Below, in pieces: positions 24,991 through 33,110 of a DNA stretch of 64,000 bases. The stretch covers positions 434,001-498,000 of the forward strand of contig BNCN01000005.1 of NCBI GenBank assembly GCA_014656495.1. The letters run 5' to 3'. A program made the translations under genes and the position numbers. The stretch comes from Comamonas sp. KCTC 72670 (lineage in GTDB: Bacteria; Myxococcota; Myxococcia; Myxococcales; Myxococcaceae). The first letter of the stretch is position 1; each line of letters begins with the position of its first letter. The notes under the pieces were generated by a model. That model made no database searches and had not been told where the DNA came from. It saw only the letters and a program-made list of their open reading frames with translations.

Positions 24991-25437
24991 GTGCACCTCA
25001 CCCTCCATGCCGACTACTCGCTGCGGGTGCTGCTCTATCTGGCCGGTCGCACGGGGCGGCCCGTGTCCACCCAGGAGATGGCGGATGCCTATGGCATCTC
25101 CAAGCACCACCTGGTGCGGGTGGTGCAGACGTTGGCGGGGCAGGGAGTGGTGGACGCGCGCGCGGGGCGCTCGGGCGGCGTGACGTTGGCGCGCGCGCCG
25201 GCGGACATCCGCGTGGGCGGCGTGCTGCGCGCCGCGGAGCCGGACTTCCACCTGGTGGAGTGCTTCGACCCGGAGCGCAACACCTGTCCCATCGCGCCCG
25301 CGTGCGGCCTCAAGGGCGTGCTGGCCGAGGCGCGCGAGGCCTTCCTCTCGGTGCTGGACCGGTACACGCTGGCGGACCTGCTTGACCGCTCCCGGCCGAA
25401 CCTCGCGGACTATTTCCTCCCCGCGGCGGCGCCGTGA
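24991..25437 (+). CDS. nsrR: Rrf2-family NO-sensing repressor NsrR
   Basis: Rrf2 winged-helix regulator starting with GTG (HLTLHADYSLRVLLYLA). The HTH lies around residues 26-50 (STQEMADAYGISKHHLVRVVQTL) and the wing at GGVTLAR. Three cysteines C91, C99 and C105 (ECFDPERNTCPIAPACGLK) match the [4Fe-4S] cluster ligands of NsrR. NO destroys the cluster and releases DNA. The NsrR-like palindrome upstream of the operon and the haemoglobin/reductase genes in front support the assignment over other Rrf2 proteins such as IscR. Confidence 0.88.
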   Translation: MHLTLHADYSLRVLLYLAGRTGRPVSTQEMADAYGISKHHLVRVVQTLAGQGVVDARAGRSGGVTLARAPADIRVGGVLRAAEPDFHLVECFDPERNTCPIAPACGLKGVLAEAREAFLSVLDRYTLADLLDRSRPNLADYFLPAAAP

Positions 25438-25694
25438 TTTCAGGCACGCTCGAGCTGTTTCATCGCATCGCGGATGCACCTTCGGCGCAGGCGCGGCGCT
25501 ACATCGTGGACTATGCGCTGGAGGACCGCGTGCGCTTCCGCAACGTGGCCTTCGATGAAGCGGCGTCGGACTGGCGGCGGCACGGTGGGCACACGACGCC
25601 CGCGCTCTGGGATGGCACGCACCTGCATCAAGGCGCGCAAGCGGTGATTGCGCGGCTGCAGGCCGTCGTCAACCTGGGACGTGACGGCGCTTGA
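25434..25694 (+). CDS. Glutaredoxin-like fold protein lacking the active-site cysteine (86 aa)
   Basis: The GTG start overlaps the nsrR stop (GTGA). The sequence follows the glutaredoxin order: strand LELFHRIADAP, helix AQARRYIVDYAL, strand VRFRNVAF, then HGGHTTPALWDG with the cis-proline, and a helix QAVIARLQAVVNLG. The place of the CxxC or CxxS has ADAP instead, with no cysteine anywhere. It may bind glutathione or act as a chaperone or partner of the NO-response proteins. Function is inference. Confidence 0.7.
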   Translation: MISGTLELFHRIADAPSAQARRYIVDYALEDRVRFRNVAFDEAASDWRRHGGHTTPALWDGTHLHQGAQAVIARLQAVVNLGRDGA

Positions 25695-26060
25695 AGTGAC
25701 GGCGCGCGTGTGCTGACACCCGCGCGCTGGTGCCACCTGCGCGTCCCTCGTGCGCCATGCGCACCGTGCGCGAAGGTTCGAGAGTTGGACACGTGTGCAG
25801 GTGCGCGAATGCGTGCACCCGCCGAGGCTTGCCGCGCGCGTGTTGGTTGCGGTAGTCACCCCACCCCGCGCTGCGATCCACGAGGCGCGAGGGATGGAGG
25901 GTGGACGGTGAAGAATGCGTGTGGATGTCCGAGGACGGTTGTCTCACGCTCGTCAAGTCCCGGCACGATTCTTCCCGCTCAAGCCCGCGCATGTTTCACG
26001 CGTTTCTCTCCTTTCTCACTGGCCGTTCAGGCCTGAGCCTCGGTTAATCTCCACGACCCC
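25695..26060. other. 366-bp intergenic region
   Basis: No convincing frame. The left part is GC-rich; the right part (25930-26060) has moderately lower GC and should contain the promoter of the ADP-ribosylglycohydrolase gene, but no clear -35/-10 pair was found. Confidence 0.45.
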
Positions 26061-27089
26061 ATGTCGCTGACTCCCGCCGAGCGCCAGGACAGGTTCCATG
26101 CGGCGTTCGTGGGTCTCGCCATCGGCGATGCGCTCGGCTTTCCGCTGCGCGGCATCCCGCCGGCGAGCCTCGCGCGGCTGCCCGGCCTCGCCGAGGACTT
26201 CGCGCCCCGGCCGCGCGGCAAGTTCGCCAAGGGCCAGTTCAGCGACGACACGCAGCTCCTGCTCGCGGCGGCGGAGAGCGTCATCCGCGAGGGCAAGGTC
26301 GAAGGCCGCAGCGCGGCGGCGCACCTGGCGTGGCTGTGGCAGGAGGGCATCATCCTCCAGCCGCCCAAGAGCCTGGCGGACGCGCTGCAACGGCTGGCCA
26401 GCGGGGTGCCGTGGATGAGCGCGGGCGCGTCGTTGGGCACGCGGTGTCATTCGGTGCTCAGCCGCGCGCTGGTGGTGGGGCTGCTGGAGAGCGGCCACCG
26501 GGCGCGCCTGCCGCATGACGCGGGCGTGCTCACGGTCATCACGCACAAGGATCCGGTGTGCGCGGCGGCCGCGGCGGCGTTCGCGCAGGCCGCGGCGCTG
26601 GGCATGGAAGAGGAGCCGCTGACGCCCGCGGCCTTCTGTGAAGAGCTGGCGCTGGCTGCGGCCGTGCACGACAAGGGGCTGGCCGAGGAGGTGCGTCACC
26701 TGCCGCGCCTGCTGACGTGGGACACGGCACGTGCCCTGTCGCAGCTGCGCAAGGTGGGCGTGCCGCCCAGCGAGCTGAAGGGCGTGGACGGGCTGCCGCC
26801 GCACGTGGTGCCGGTGCTGCTGACGTCGCTGTACGCCACGCTCAAGGTGCCGCACGACTTCCGCGAGGCGGTGGCGCTCACGCTGCGCTGCGGCGGCGAG
26901 GCGGACGTGGCGGCCGCGCTGACGGGGGCTCTGTTGGGTGCCCACCTGGGCACGCGGGCCATCCCCGCCCGGCTGCGCAAGCAGGTGTTGTATTCGGAGA
27001 ACCTGATGGATACGGCGGACCGTCTGTTCCGCGCCCATCAGGTCCGCGAGACGCTGGCCACGGCCCTGGCGCACCGCCGCCGCCGCTGA
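26061..27089 (+). CDS. ADP-ribosylglycohydrolase-family protein (342 aa)
   Basis: DraG/ARH family fold. FVGLAIGDALGFPLRG at the N-terminus, then KFAKGQFSDDTQLLLAAAES (the first metal-binding Asp pair), a middle helical region, and CGGEADVAAALTGALLGAHLG near residue 280, matching the second metal motif usually written GGDTDT. Here a glutamate and alanine replace part of it, so metal binding may be altered. Family members remove ADP-ribose from proteins or small molecules. Next to the NO-response operon but separately transcribed. Confidence 0.88.
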   Translation: MSLTPAERQDRFHAAFVGLAIGDALGFPLRGIPPASLARLPGLAEDFAPRPRGKFAKGQFSDDTQLLLAAAESVIREGKVEGRSAAAHLAWLWQEGIILQPPKSLADALQRLASGVPWMSAGASLGTRCHSVLSRALVVGLLESGHRARLPHDAGVLTVITHKDPVCAAAAAAFAQAAALGMEEEPLTPAAFCEELALAAAVHDKGLAEEVRHLPRLLTWDTARALSQLRKVGVPPSELKGVDGLPPHVVPVLLTSLYATLKVPHDFREAVALTLRCGGEADVAAALTGALLGAHLGTRAIPARLRKQVLYSENLMDTADRLFRAHQVRETLATALAHRRRR

Positions 27090-27252
27090 GAGCGAAGGCC
27101 GGGCAGGCGGGCAGACGTCGACGCGCACTCCTCCGGGGCTTCTCTGGAGGGAGCGTCCTGCCCACCTTGTGCGAAGGAGCGGGCCGCAAGGATGCCAGGC
27201 AGGCATGGAAGCGCACGTGGGGTCCGCCAAGCCATTGCAGGAGGCACACGTC

Positions 27253-27657
27253 GTGGACCTCGAATCGGAACGCCTGGAGCGAAGACAACTGGAGACGCTC
27301 TCCACCGCGGAGCTCATCCGGCACGCCTTGGCGGAGACGCGCCTGTTGGTGCGCGCCGAGGTGATGCACGCGAAGAAGGAGCTGCGTGAGGAGGTAAAGG
27401 CCGCGCGGACCGCCGGCATCCTCCTGGGCGCGGGCGCGGTGTTGGCGCTCACCTCCCTGGCCGTCCTCTTCGTCGCGCTGGGGTTGGCGCTGCCCATCCC
27501 TCACGCGCTGGGCGTCCTGGCGGTGGGCGTGGTGCTGCTCGCCATCGCGGGCGGGCTGCTCTTCGTGGGCAGCAAGCGGCTGCCCAAGAAGCCGCTGCCG
27601 CACACCCAGGAGCGTTTGAAGACGGACTACCACCTCACGCGGGAGACGCTGCAATGA
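27253..27657 (+). CDS. Phage-holin-like (DUF1469 type) membrane protein (134 aa)
   Basis: The GTG at 27253 is favoured by AGGAGG nine bases upstream; longer frames start at 27205 or 27169. A helical N-terminus (LSTAELIRHALAETRLLVRAEVMHAKKELREEVKAA) is followed by two membrane helices (about 58-80 and 85-108) and a basic cytoplasmic tail. This is the layout of the PF07332-like group often found with ElaB/YqjD-type proteins, whose role is not known. ATGA overlap links it to the next gene. Confidence 0.75.
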   Translation: MDLESERLERRQLETLSTAELIRHALAETRLLVRAEVMHAKKELREEVKAARTAGILLGAGAVLALTSLAVLFVALGLALPIPHALGVLAVGVVLLAIAGGLLFVGSKRLPKKPLPHTQERLKTDYHLTRETLQ

Positions 27658-28172
27658 ACGGCAATGGCCCCGACGCCGACGCGCCCGTGGAAATCCAGCG
27701 GCGCGAGGACCACCGCATCACCCGAGGCATGGGTGACCGGAAGCAGGTGGAGGAGACGGCGGACCGCATCCGCGACGAGCTGCTGCTGACGCTGGCGGAG
27801 CTGGACCGGCGGCGCGAGCGCGCGCTCGACGTGCGCTACCACGCGATGCAGCACCGCACCGAGCTGATGGCCGCGGGCGGCGTGGCGCTGACGGTGCTGG
27901 GGCTCGGCGTGGGTTATGCCGTCTATCGGATGCGCAACCGCGAGGAGATTCTGCGCCGCAAGCGCCGCAAGGCCCTGACGCGGGCCTGGGAGCACCCCGA
28001 CCGCGTCGCCTCCAGCGCCGAGCAACGCCCGCTGGGCGCGGAGCTGGGACGCAAGCTGGTCCTCATCTTCGCCAGCGCGCTGGCCACCGCCGTGGCACGA
28101 AACGCGGTGGTGACGCTGGTTCCTTCGCGCCGCGTCCCTGCTTCCGCTATGGGAGTTTATAAGAATACATAA
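27654..28172 (+). CDS. Membrane protein with DUF3618-like N-terminus (172 aa)
   Basis: VEETADRIRDELLLTLAELDRRRERALDVRYH resembles the DUF3618 helix, followed by one membrane span (about residues 74-92, GGVALTVLGLGVGYAVY) and a very basic stretch (EEILRRKRRKALTRAW). A weaker hydrophobic segment lies near residue 140. Coupled by ATGA to the holin-like gene; both may associate with the inner membrane and ribosomes or stress, as known for ElaB/YqjD, but this is inference. The final codons are unusually AT-rich and merge into the cydA leader. Confidence 0.7.
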   Translation: MNGNGPDADAPVEIQRREDHRITRGMGDRKQVEETADRIRDELLLTLAELDRRRERALDVRYHAMQHRTELMAAGGVALTVLGLGVGYAVYRMRNREEILRRKRRKALTRAWEHPDRVASSAEQRPLGAELGRKLVLIFASALATAVARNAVVTLVPSRRVPASAMGVYKNT

Positions 28173-28202
28173 TTGCGACAAATTCAGACATAAACCAGTC
28201 TG
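28146..28202 (+). promoter_or_regulatory. AT-rich leader just before cydA
   Basis: A sharply AT-rich island (GTTTATAAGAATACATAATT, then ACAAATTCAGACATAAACC) covers the last codons of the preceding gene and the 30-bp gap to cydA. In so GC-rich a genome this marks a likely promoter or operator, giving cydAB its own control. No exact FNR, ArcA or NsrR site was recognised. Confidence 0.45.
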
Positions 28203-29546
28203 ATGCCCATGACGGACCTGCTCTATGCGCGGGCTCAGATGGGCTTGTCGCTCGCGTTCCACATCGTCTTCGCGGCGGCGGGGGTGGCGCTCCCCGTCCT
28301 CATGGTGCTCAGTGATTGGAAGGCGCGCCGCACGGGCGACGCGGACTACGTGAAGCTGAGTCAGAAGCTGGCGAAGGGGACGGCCATCCTCTTCGCGGTG
28401 GGCGCGGTGAGCGGCACGGTGCTGTCCTTCGAGCTGGGCCTGCTGTGGCCGGAGTTCATGGGGCAGTACGGCGAGGTGATTGGGCTGCCCTTCAGTCTGG
28501 AGGGCGTGGCCTTCTTCACCGAGGCCATCTTCCTGGGCATCTACCTGTACGGACGGGAGCGGGTGTCGCCGGGGCTGCACCTCGTCTCCGGCGTCATGGT
28601 GGCGGTGAGCGGCGCGGCCAGCGCGTTCTTCGTCACGCTGGTGAACACGTTCATGAACCACCCGTCGGGCTTCACGCTCTCGGCGACGGGGCCCGTGGAC
28701 GTGCAGCCGCTGGTGGCCATGTTCAGCCCGGGGTGGCAGTACCAGACGGCGCACGTGCTGCTCTCCTGCTATCAGGCGAGCGCCTTCGCCATGGCGGGCA
28801 TCCACGCCTTCGTGTTGCTGCGTCACCCGGGCGCGGCCTTCCACAAGAAGGCGCTGTCGGTGGCGCTGCCGCTGGCGTGTGTCACCGCGCTGCTCCAGCC
28901 GGTGGTGGGGGACCTGTCCGCCAAGCACGTGGCGAAGGCGCAGCCGGTGAAGCTGGCCGCGATGGAGGGCCAGTTCGAGACGGAGCGGGGCGCGCCGCTG
29001 CGCCTGGGCGGACTGCCGAACGTGGAGACGGGCGAGGTGCCCTACGCGTTGGACATCCCCAAGGGGTTGTCCATCCTGGCCTTCGCGGACCCGGACGCGG
29101 AGGTGAAGGGGCTCAACGCGTTCCCTCGCGACGAGTGGCCACCGGTGGGCAAGGTCCACGTGGCCTTCCAGGTGATGGTGGGCACGGGCAGTGCCATGGC
29201 GTTGCTCGCGCTGGCTTCGTTGGTTTGGCGGTGGCGCAAGAAGGCGTGGCCGCACGGGCGGAGGTGGCTGTGGGCGTGGCTGCTGTCGGGGCCGCTCGGC
29301 GTGGTGGCGATGGAGGCGGGGTGGCTCGTCACGGAGTGGGGCCGGCAGCCGTGGATTCTGCGCGGGGTCATGCGCACGGCGGACGCGGTGACACCCGTGC
29401 CGCACCTGGCCGCGCCGTTCTGGACCTTCACCGCCGTGTACCTGTTCCTGGGCGTGACGGTGGTGCTCCTGCTGGTGCGGCAGGTTGCGGGCACACTGCC
29501 GGGCCGAGCGGGTGATGCGCTGGAGGGGGCGGCCCATGTCCACTGA
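28203..29546 (+). CDS. cydA: Cytochrome bd ubiquinol oxidase subunit I
   Basis: Polytopic membrane haem protein that oxidises quinol and reduces oxygen to water. Visible are the N-terminal haem-ligand helix (MGLSLAFHIVFAAAG), ELGLLWPEFM and the GLPFSLEG region, FFTEAIFLGIYLYG, FVTLVNTFMNHPSGF, the QTAHVLLSCYQ helix and the conserved TEWGRQPW near residue 382. The quinol loop is short, as in cyanide-insensitive (CIO-type) oxidases. 447 aa. bd oxidases resist NO, which fits the NO-defence operon nearby. Overlaps cydB by 11 bp. Confidence 0.95.
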   Translation: MPMTDLLYARAQMGLSLAFHIVFAAAGVALPVLMVLSDWKARRTGDADYVKLSQKLAKGTAILFAVGAVSGTVLSFELGLLWPEFMGQYGEVIGLPFSLEGVAFFTEAIFLGIYLYGRERVSPGLHLVSGVMVAVSGAASAFFVTLVNTFMNHPSGFTLSATGPVDVQPLVAMFSPGWQYQTAHVLLSCYQASAFAMAGIHAFVLLRHPGAAFHKKALSVALPLACVTALLQPVVGDLSAKHVAKAQPVKLAAMEGQFETERGAPLRLGGLPNVETGEVPYALDIPKGLSILAFADPDAEVKGLNAFPRDEWPPVGKVHVAFQVMVGTGSAMALLALASLVWRWRKKAWPHGRRWLWAWLLSGPLGVVAMEAGWLVTEWGRQPWILRGVMRTADAVTPVPHLAAPFWTFTAVYLFLGVTVVLLLVRQVAGTLPGRAGDALEGAAHVH

Positions 29547-30564
29547 CGTGATTCTGGGGTTCGCGGTCGCGGGGACCTTCGTCCTCTACGCGCTCTTCGG
29601 TGGCGCGGACTTCGGTGGAGGTGTGTGGGACCTGTTGGCCTCCGGGCCTCGCAAGGCGGAGCAACGCGCGCTCATCGCCCGCGCCATCGGGCCGGTGTGG
29701 GAGGTGAATCACATCTGGCTCATCGTCGGCATGGTGCTGCTGTTCGCCGGCTTCCCGCGCGCCTTCGCGGTGCTCAGCGTGGCGCTGCACGTGCCGCTGA
29801 CGTTGTTGCTGCTCGGCATCGTGTTCCGGGGCGCGGCCTTCACGTTCCGGGCGTACGACACGCGCGGGGACGCGGTGCAGCGGCGGTGGGGGCTCGTGTT
29901 CAGCGGCGCGAGCGTCTTCGCGCCGCTGCTGCTGGGCATGTGCGTGGGCGCGGTGGTGGGCGGGACGGTTCGCGTCGAGGGCAGGGTGGTGACGAGCGGC
30001 TTCTTCGCGTCGTGGCTCACGCCCTTCGCCTGGGCGGTGGGCGCGTTGGCGCTGTGCCTCTTCGCCTTCCTCGCGGCGGTGTACCTCACGCACGAGGCCC
30101 CCTCGACGGCGCTACGCGAGGACTTCCGGCGCCGCGCATTGGGCTCGGGCGTGGCCGTGTTCCTGTCGGCGTTGGCCGTGTTGCTGTTGGCTCGGGACGG
30201 AGCGCCGCGCGTGTGGGAGGGGCTGTTGCGTTCACCCTTCGCGCTGGCGCTGCACGTGGGCACGGCGGTGGCGGCGGTTGCGTCCTTCGGCCTTCTCTGG
30301 ACAAGGCGCTTCCGGTGGGCACGCGTCGCCGCGGCACTCCAGGCGGGGCTTATTGTGCTGGGCTGGGCGGCGTCGCAGCACCCCTACCTCGTGGTGCCGG
30401 ACGTCACGCTTCAGAGCGCGGCCGCGAGCCCTGGCGCGCAGCGGTTGTTGCTGGTGGCGCTGGGCGTGGGCACGGCCATCGTGGTGCCGTCCCTGGTGCT
30501 TCTCTTCCGCGTCTTCCGGCCCGTGCTGTCGTCCTCGGCGGTGGGAGTTGGCTCGCGCACTTGA
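29536..30564 (+). CDS. cydB: Cytochrome bd ubiquinol oxidase subunit II
   Basis: Second subunit of the bd oxidase. The start STDVILGFAVAGTFVLYALFGGADFGGGVWDLL is the family signature; VWEVNHIWLIVGMVLLFAGFP follows and about eight further membrane helices are visible. The ATG at 29536 lies inside the end of cydA, giving translational coupling. 342 aa is normal. No cydX-like small ORF or cydCD follow; the next gene is convergent. Confidence 0.94.
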   Translation: MSTDVILGFAVAGTFVLYALFGGADFGGGVWDLLASGPRKAEQRALIARAIGPVWEVNHIWLIVGMVLLFAGFPRAFAVLSVALHVPLTLLLLGIVFRGAAFTFRAYDTRGDAVQRRWGLVFSGASVFAPLLLGMCVGAVVGGTVRVEGRVVTSGFFASWLTPFAWAVGALALCLFAFLAAVYLTHEAPSTALREDFRRRALGSGVAVFLSALAVLLLARDGAPRVWEGLLRSPFALALHVGTAVAAVASFGLLWTRRFRWARVAAALQAGLIVLGWAASQHPYLVVPDVTLQSAAASPGAQRLLLVALGVGTAIVVPSLVLLFRVFRPVLSSSAVGVGSRT

Positions 30565-30633
30565 ATCAGGTGGGCTGCGCGCTGGTGTGGGCCCAGCGGT
30601 GAGTGGGCCCCGCTGTGCGCGGCGCCCGATGAG

Positions 30634-30656
30634 CCCGGCCACTGCGACTGGCCGGG
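30634..30656. terminator. Bidirectional hairpin between cydB and the TonB receptor gene
   Basis: Eight-bp perfect stem CCCGGCCA / TGGCCGGG with a 7-base loop in the 104-bp gap between two convergent genes. No long T run on either side. Confidence 0.6.
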
Positions 30657-30668
30657 ACCGTGTGACGG

Positions 30669-32777
30669 TTAGAACCGCGCGTTCACACCCGCGTAGATGG
30701 TCCGGCCGCGCTCCTGGAACACGTAGCCTTCCGCGTCCTCGGTGCGCGAGTTGGCGATGTTGAGGACACCTGCGTTGACGCCGAAGTTCTTGTGGATGTC
30801 GTAGCTGGCGCCGGCATCGAAGAGGGCGTAGGGGTCCACTTCCTCCGTGCCGCTGAGCTGCGGGCCAATGTACTGGCCGCGAACGAAGGCCTTGAGCCCG
30901 CTCATGGGCATCACGTCCAACTGGCCGTTGAGGGTGTGCTTGGGCCGGTAGGCGAGCTGCACGTCGTTCTCCAAATCACGGCTCTCCAGGAACGTGTAGT
31001 TCGCGCTCAGGCGAACCACGTTGCCGAAGGACTTGCTCGCCGTCGCCTCGACGCCCCGCAGGCGCGCGCGGTTGACGTTGCGCGGAACGTACAGGGGCAG
31101 GCCCGTCTCCGGGTCGGTCCCCACCGGTTCCACGCCCGTGCCGCGCGGCGTGTCGATGAGGTTGCGGATGTTGTTCTGGAAGACCGTCGCCGAAAGCCCC
31201 CACGACGCCATGTTCCAGTTGGCGGACAGCTCGAAGTTGGTGCTCTTCTCCGGCTCCAGGTCCGGGTTGCCAATGATGCCGCAGCGGCCGCGGCAGCTCG
31301 TCACGAGGGACTCGGTGCTCATCTGACGCAGCGTGGGCGCCTTGAAGCCCGTGCCGACCCCCGCCTTCAGGGTGAGGTGGGTGCTGGGCGAGTAGACGGC
31401 GTAGGCGCGCGGCGTGAAGTGGAGCCCGAAGTTCTCGTGGTTGTCCAAGCGCGCGCCCAGCAGCAGGTTGAGGTTGTCCAGGAGGGACAGCTCGTCCTGC
31501 GCGTAGAGCGCCTGCTGGTGCACGCTGGCTCCGCCGCTGGTGAACTCGTCGGACTCGAGGTCAATCCAGCGCGCCTCGCCGCCCACCGTCAGCGTGTTGA
31601 AGCCCAGGTACGCGGTGGCGTTGGCCTCCGCGACGAGGTTGTTCTGGACCAGCCCGTCGACGCCGGACTCAAGCCCTTCCCAGTAGCCGCGGACCTCGGA
31701 GTTGCCCCAGTCCCACTTGCCCTTGTGGCCGAGCACCGCGTCATTGCGGTGCACCACCGTGTCCGCGTCGCCGAAGGTGCCGCCGATGAAGTACTCACCG
31801 ATGCGGTTCTGGTACGCGCGGCCGTACTCGGCGGTGATGGTCTGCTGCGACGTGGGCGTCCAGTTCAGCGACAGCCGGCCGTTGTGGTCGTTGCGGCCCT
31901 CCAGCGTGGCCAGGTCGCCGAAGTTGACGACGCTGCCGTCACCACGCGTCACCGGCTCACCGTCCGCGTTGAGCACCGGCGAGCCCGGGTTGCGCGCGCC
32001 ATTCCACGCCTGGCGGTGGTTGAAGCCGCCGGTGATCTTCAGGGAGAGCGTGTCCTGGATGAGCGGACCGCTGAGGAAGACGCTGGAGCGGAGCTCCTCG
32101 CCGTTGGCGCCCACGGTGGGCGTCTGCGCCTTCAGGTCGATGCCGCCCGTCCACGTGGGCGCCACCGGCTTGGTGATGATGTTGATGACGCCGCCCAGCG
32201 CCTCGGAGCCATAGAGCGAGGACATGGCGCCGCGGACGACCTCGATGCGCTCGATGCCCTCCGTGGGGACGAGGCCGATGTCGAAGTCGTTGTGACGGAA
32301 CACCGCCTCCATCGAGTTCACGCGCTTTCCGTCGACCAGGATGAGCGTGTAGCTCGAGTCCATGCCGCGGATGCTGATGCCACGGCGGCCCTGGCTGCCG
32401 GCCGTCAGGCTGATGCCGGGGGCCAGCCGGATGGCGTCCGTCAAATCGCCCACGGGCGCGCGCCGCAGGTCCTCCTGCGTCACCACCGTCACCGAGGCCG
32501 GCGCGGTCGCCGCGTCCTGCGCGGTGCGGGTCGCCGTCACCACGACGGGCGCCATCTGGAAGATGGTGTCCTCCAGCGCCGCGCCTTCACCGTCCACCGC
32601 GTCGCCTTCGGCTGGGGCGCTCTGCCGCGCGGAGGGCGGCGGCGGCGTGGCGGCGTCCTGCGCCCACGCGGGCGTCATGGTCAACAGCAGGGCCGAGCCC
32701 ATCCACTTCCAGTGGACGGAGCACCGAGGTGAACGGGAGGGCAGGGGGGAAACCTCTTCATGATGAACGGCGCGCAC
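30669..32777 (-). CDS. TonB-dependent outer membrane receptor (702 aa)
   Basis: Signal peptide ending AWAQDA, then a TonB-box-like region and plug domain: VVVTATRTAQDAATAPASVTVV, LRRAPVGDLTDAIRLAPGI, GRRGISIRGMDSSYTLILVDG, VVRGAMSSLYGSEALGGVINII. The rest is a beta-barrel ending in an aromatic residue (NARF), as outer membrane proteins do. The plug resembles catecholate siderophore or colicin-I type receptors (FepA/CirA group). GTG at 32777 with AGGAGAAGG is preferred over the ATG at 32864. A Fur-like palindrome lies about 200 bp upstream, suggesting iron control. Confidence 0.88.
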   Translation of the reverse strand: MRAVHHEEVSPLPSRSPRCSVHWKWMGSALLLTMTPAWAQDAATPPPPSARQSAPAEGDAVDGEGAALEDTIFQMAPVVVTATRTAQDAATAPASVTVVTQEDLRRAPVGDLTDAIRLAPGISLTAGSQGRRGISIRGMDSSYTLILVDGKRVNSMEAVFRHNDFDIGLVPTEGIERIEVVRGAMSSLYGSEALGGVINIITKPVAPTWTGGIDLKAQTPTVGANGEELRSSVFLSGPLIQDTLSLKITGGFNHRQAWNGARNPGSPVLNADGEPVTRGDGSVVNFGDLATLEGRNDHNGRLSLNWTPTSQQTITAEYGRAYQNRIGEYFIGGTFGDADTVVHRNDAVLGHKGKWDWGNSEVRGYWEGLESGVDGLVQNNLVAEANATAYLGFNTLTVGGEARWIDLESDEFTSGGASVHQQALYAQDELSLLDNLNLLLGARLDNHENFGLHFTPRAYAVYSPSTHLTLKAGVGTGFKAPTLRQMSTESLVTSCRGRCGIIGNPDLEPEKSTNFELSANWNMASWGLSATVFQNNIRNLIDTPRGTGVEPVGTDPETGLPLYVPRNVNRARLRGVEATASKSFGNVVRLSANYTFLESRDLENDVQLAYRPKHTLNGQLDVMPMSGLKAFVRGQYIGPQLSGTEEVDPYALFDAGASYDIHKNFGVNAGVLNIANSRTEDAEGYVFQERGRTIYAGVNARF

Positions 32778-32962
32778 GGTCCTTCTCCTCAGGTGGATGT
32801 CTGAACGGCGGGACTCCCCCCTCCCGCTGCCGCACGAGGCATGCACGGGCCTGTCGTTGAGCAAGGCTTCGCCATCGCCGCGAAACGCGACGTGGAGGCA
32901 CCCCTGCGCAAACGGCGATTCCCGGGGAGCTCCTGGCTCGCCGAGGCGGCCGGAAGCTCACT

Positions 32963-33012
32963 CGAAGTTAAGTCTGATTTTGCTAATCAATCTCAACTTC
33001 GCGACACTTAAC
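32963..33012 (-). promoter_or_regulatory. Nested palindromes, candidate Fur-type operator
   Basis: AT-rich block in front of the TonB receptor gene. The inner palindrome TGATT-ttgct-AATCA (32975-32989) agrees with 10 of 14 informative positions of the TGATAAT-N-ATTATCA Fur half-site pattern. It is framed by CGAAGTT (32963-32969) / AACTTCG (32995-33001), and GTTAAGT (32967) pairs with ACTTAAC (33006-33012). Overlapping palindromes suggest more than one regulator or a cooperative site. Confidence 0.5.
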
Positions 33013-33052
33013 GATTCAACGGCGCCTCTGTCAACGCGCGGAAGGCGGAAAA

Positions 33053-33073
33053 CTTCTACACGTACCGTAGAAG
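33053..33073 (-). terminator. Rho-independent terminator of the upstream gene
   Basis: Seven-bp perfect stem CTTCTAC / GTAGAAG with a 7-base loop, followed on the minus strand by TTTTCC. It lies 38 bp after the stop of the gene ending at 33111, so transcription from that gene should end before the TonB receptor promoter. Confidence 0.75.
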
Positions 33074-33110
33074 ACCGACTTCACGGCGGAGGCGCCGGAA
33101 TCAGGAAGTG

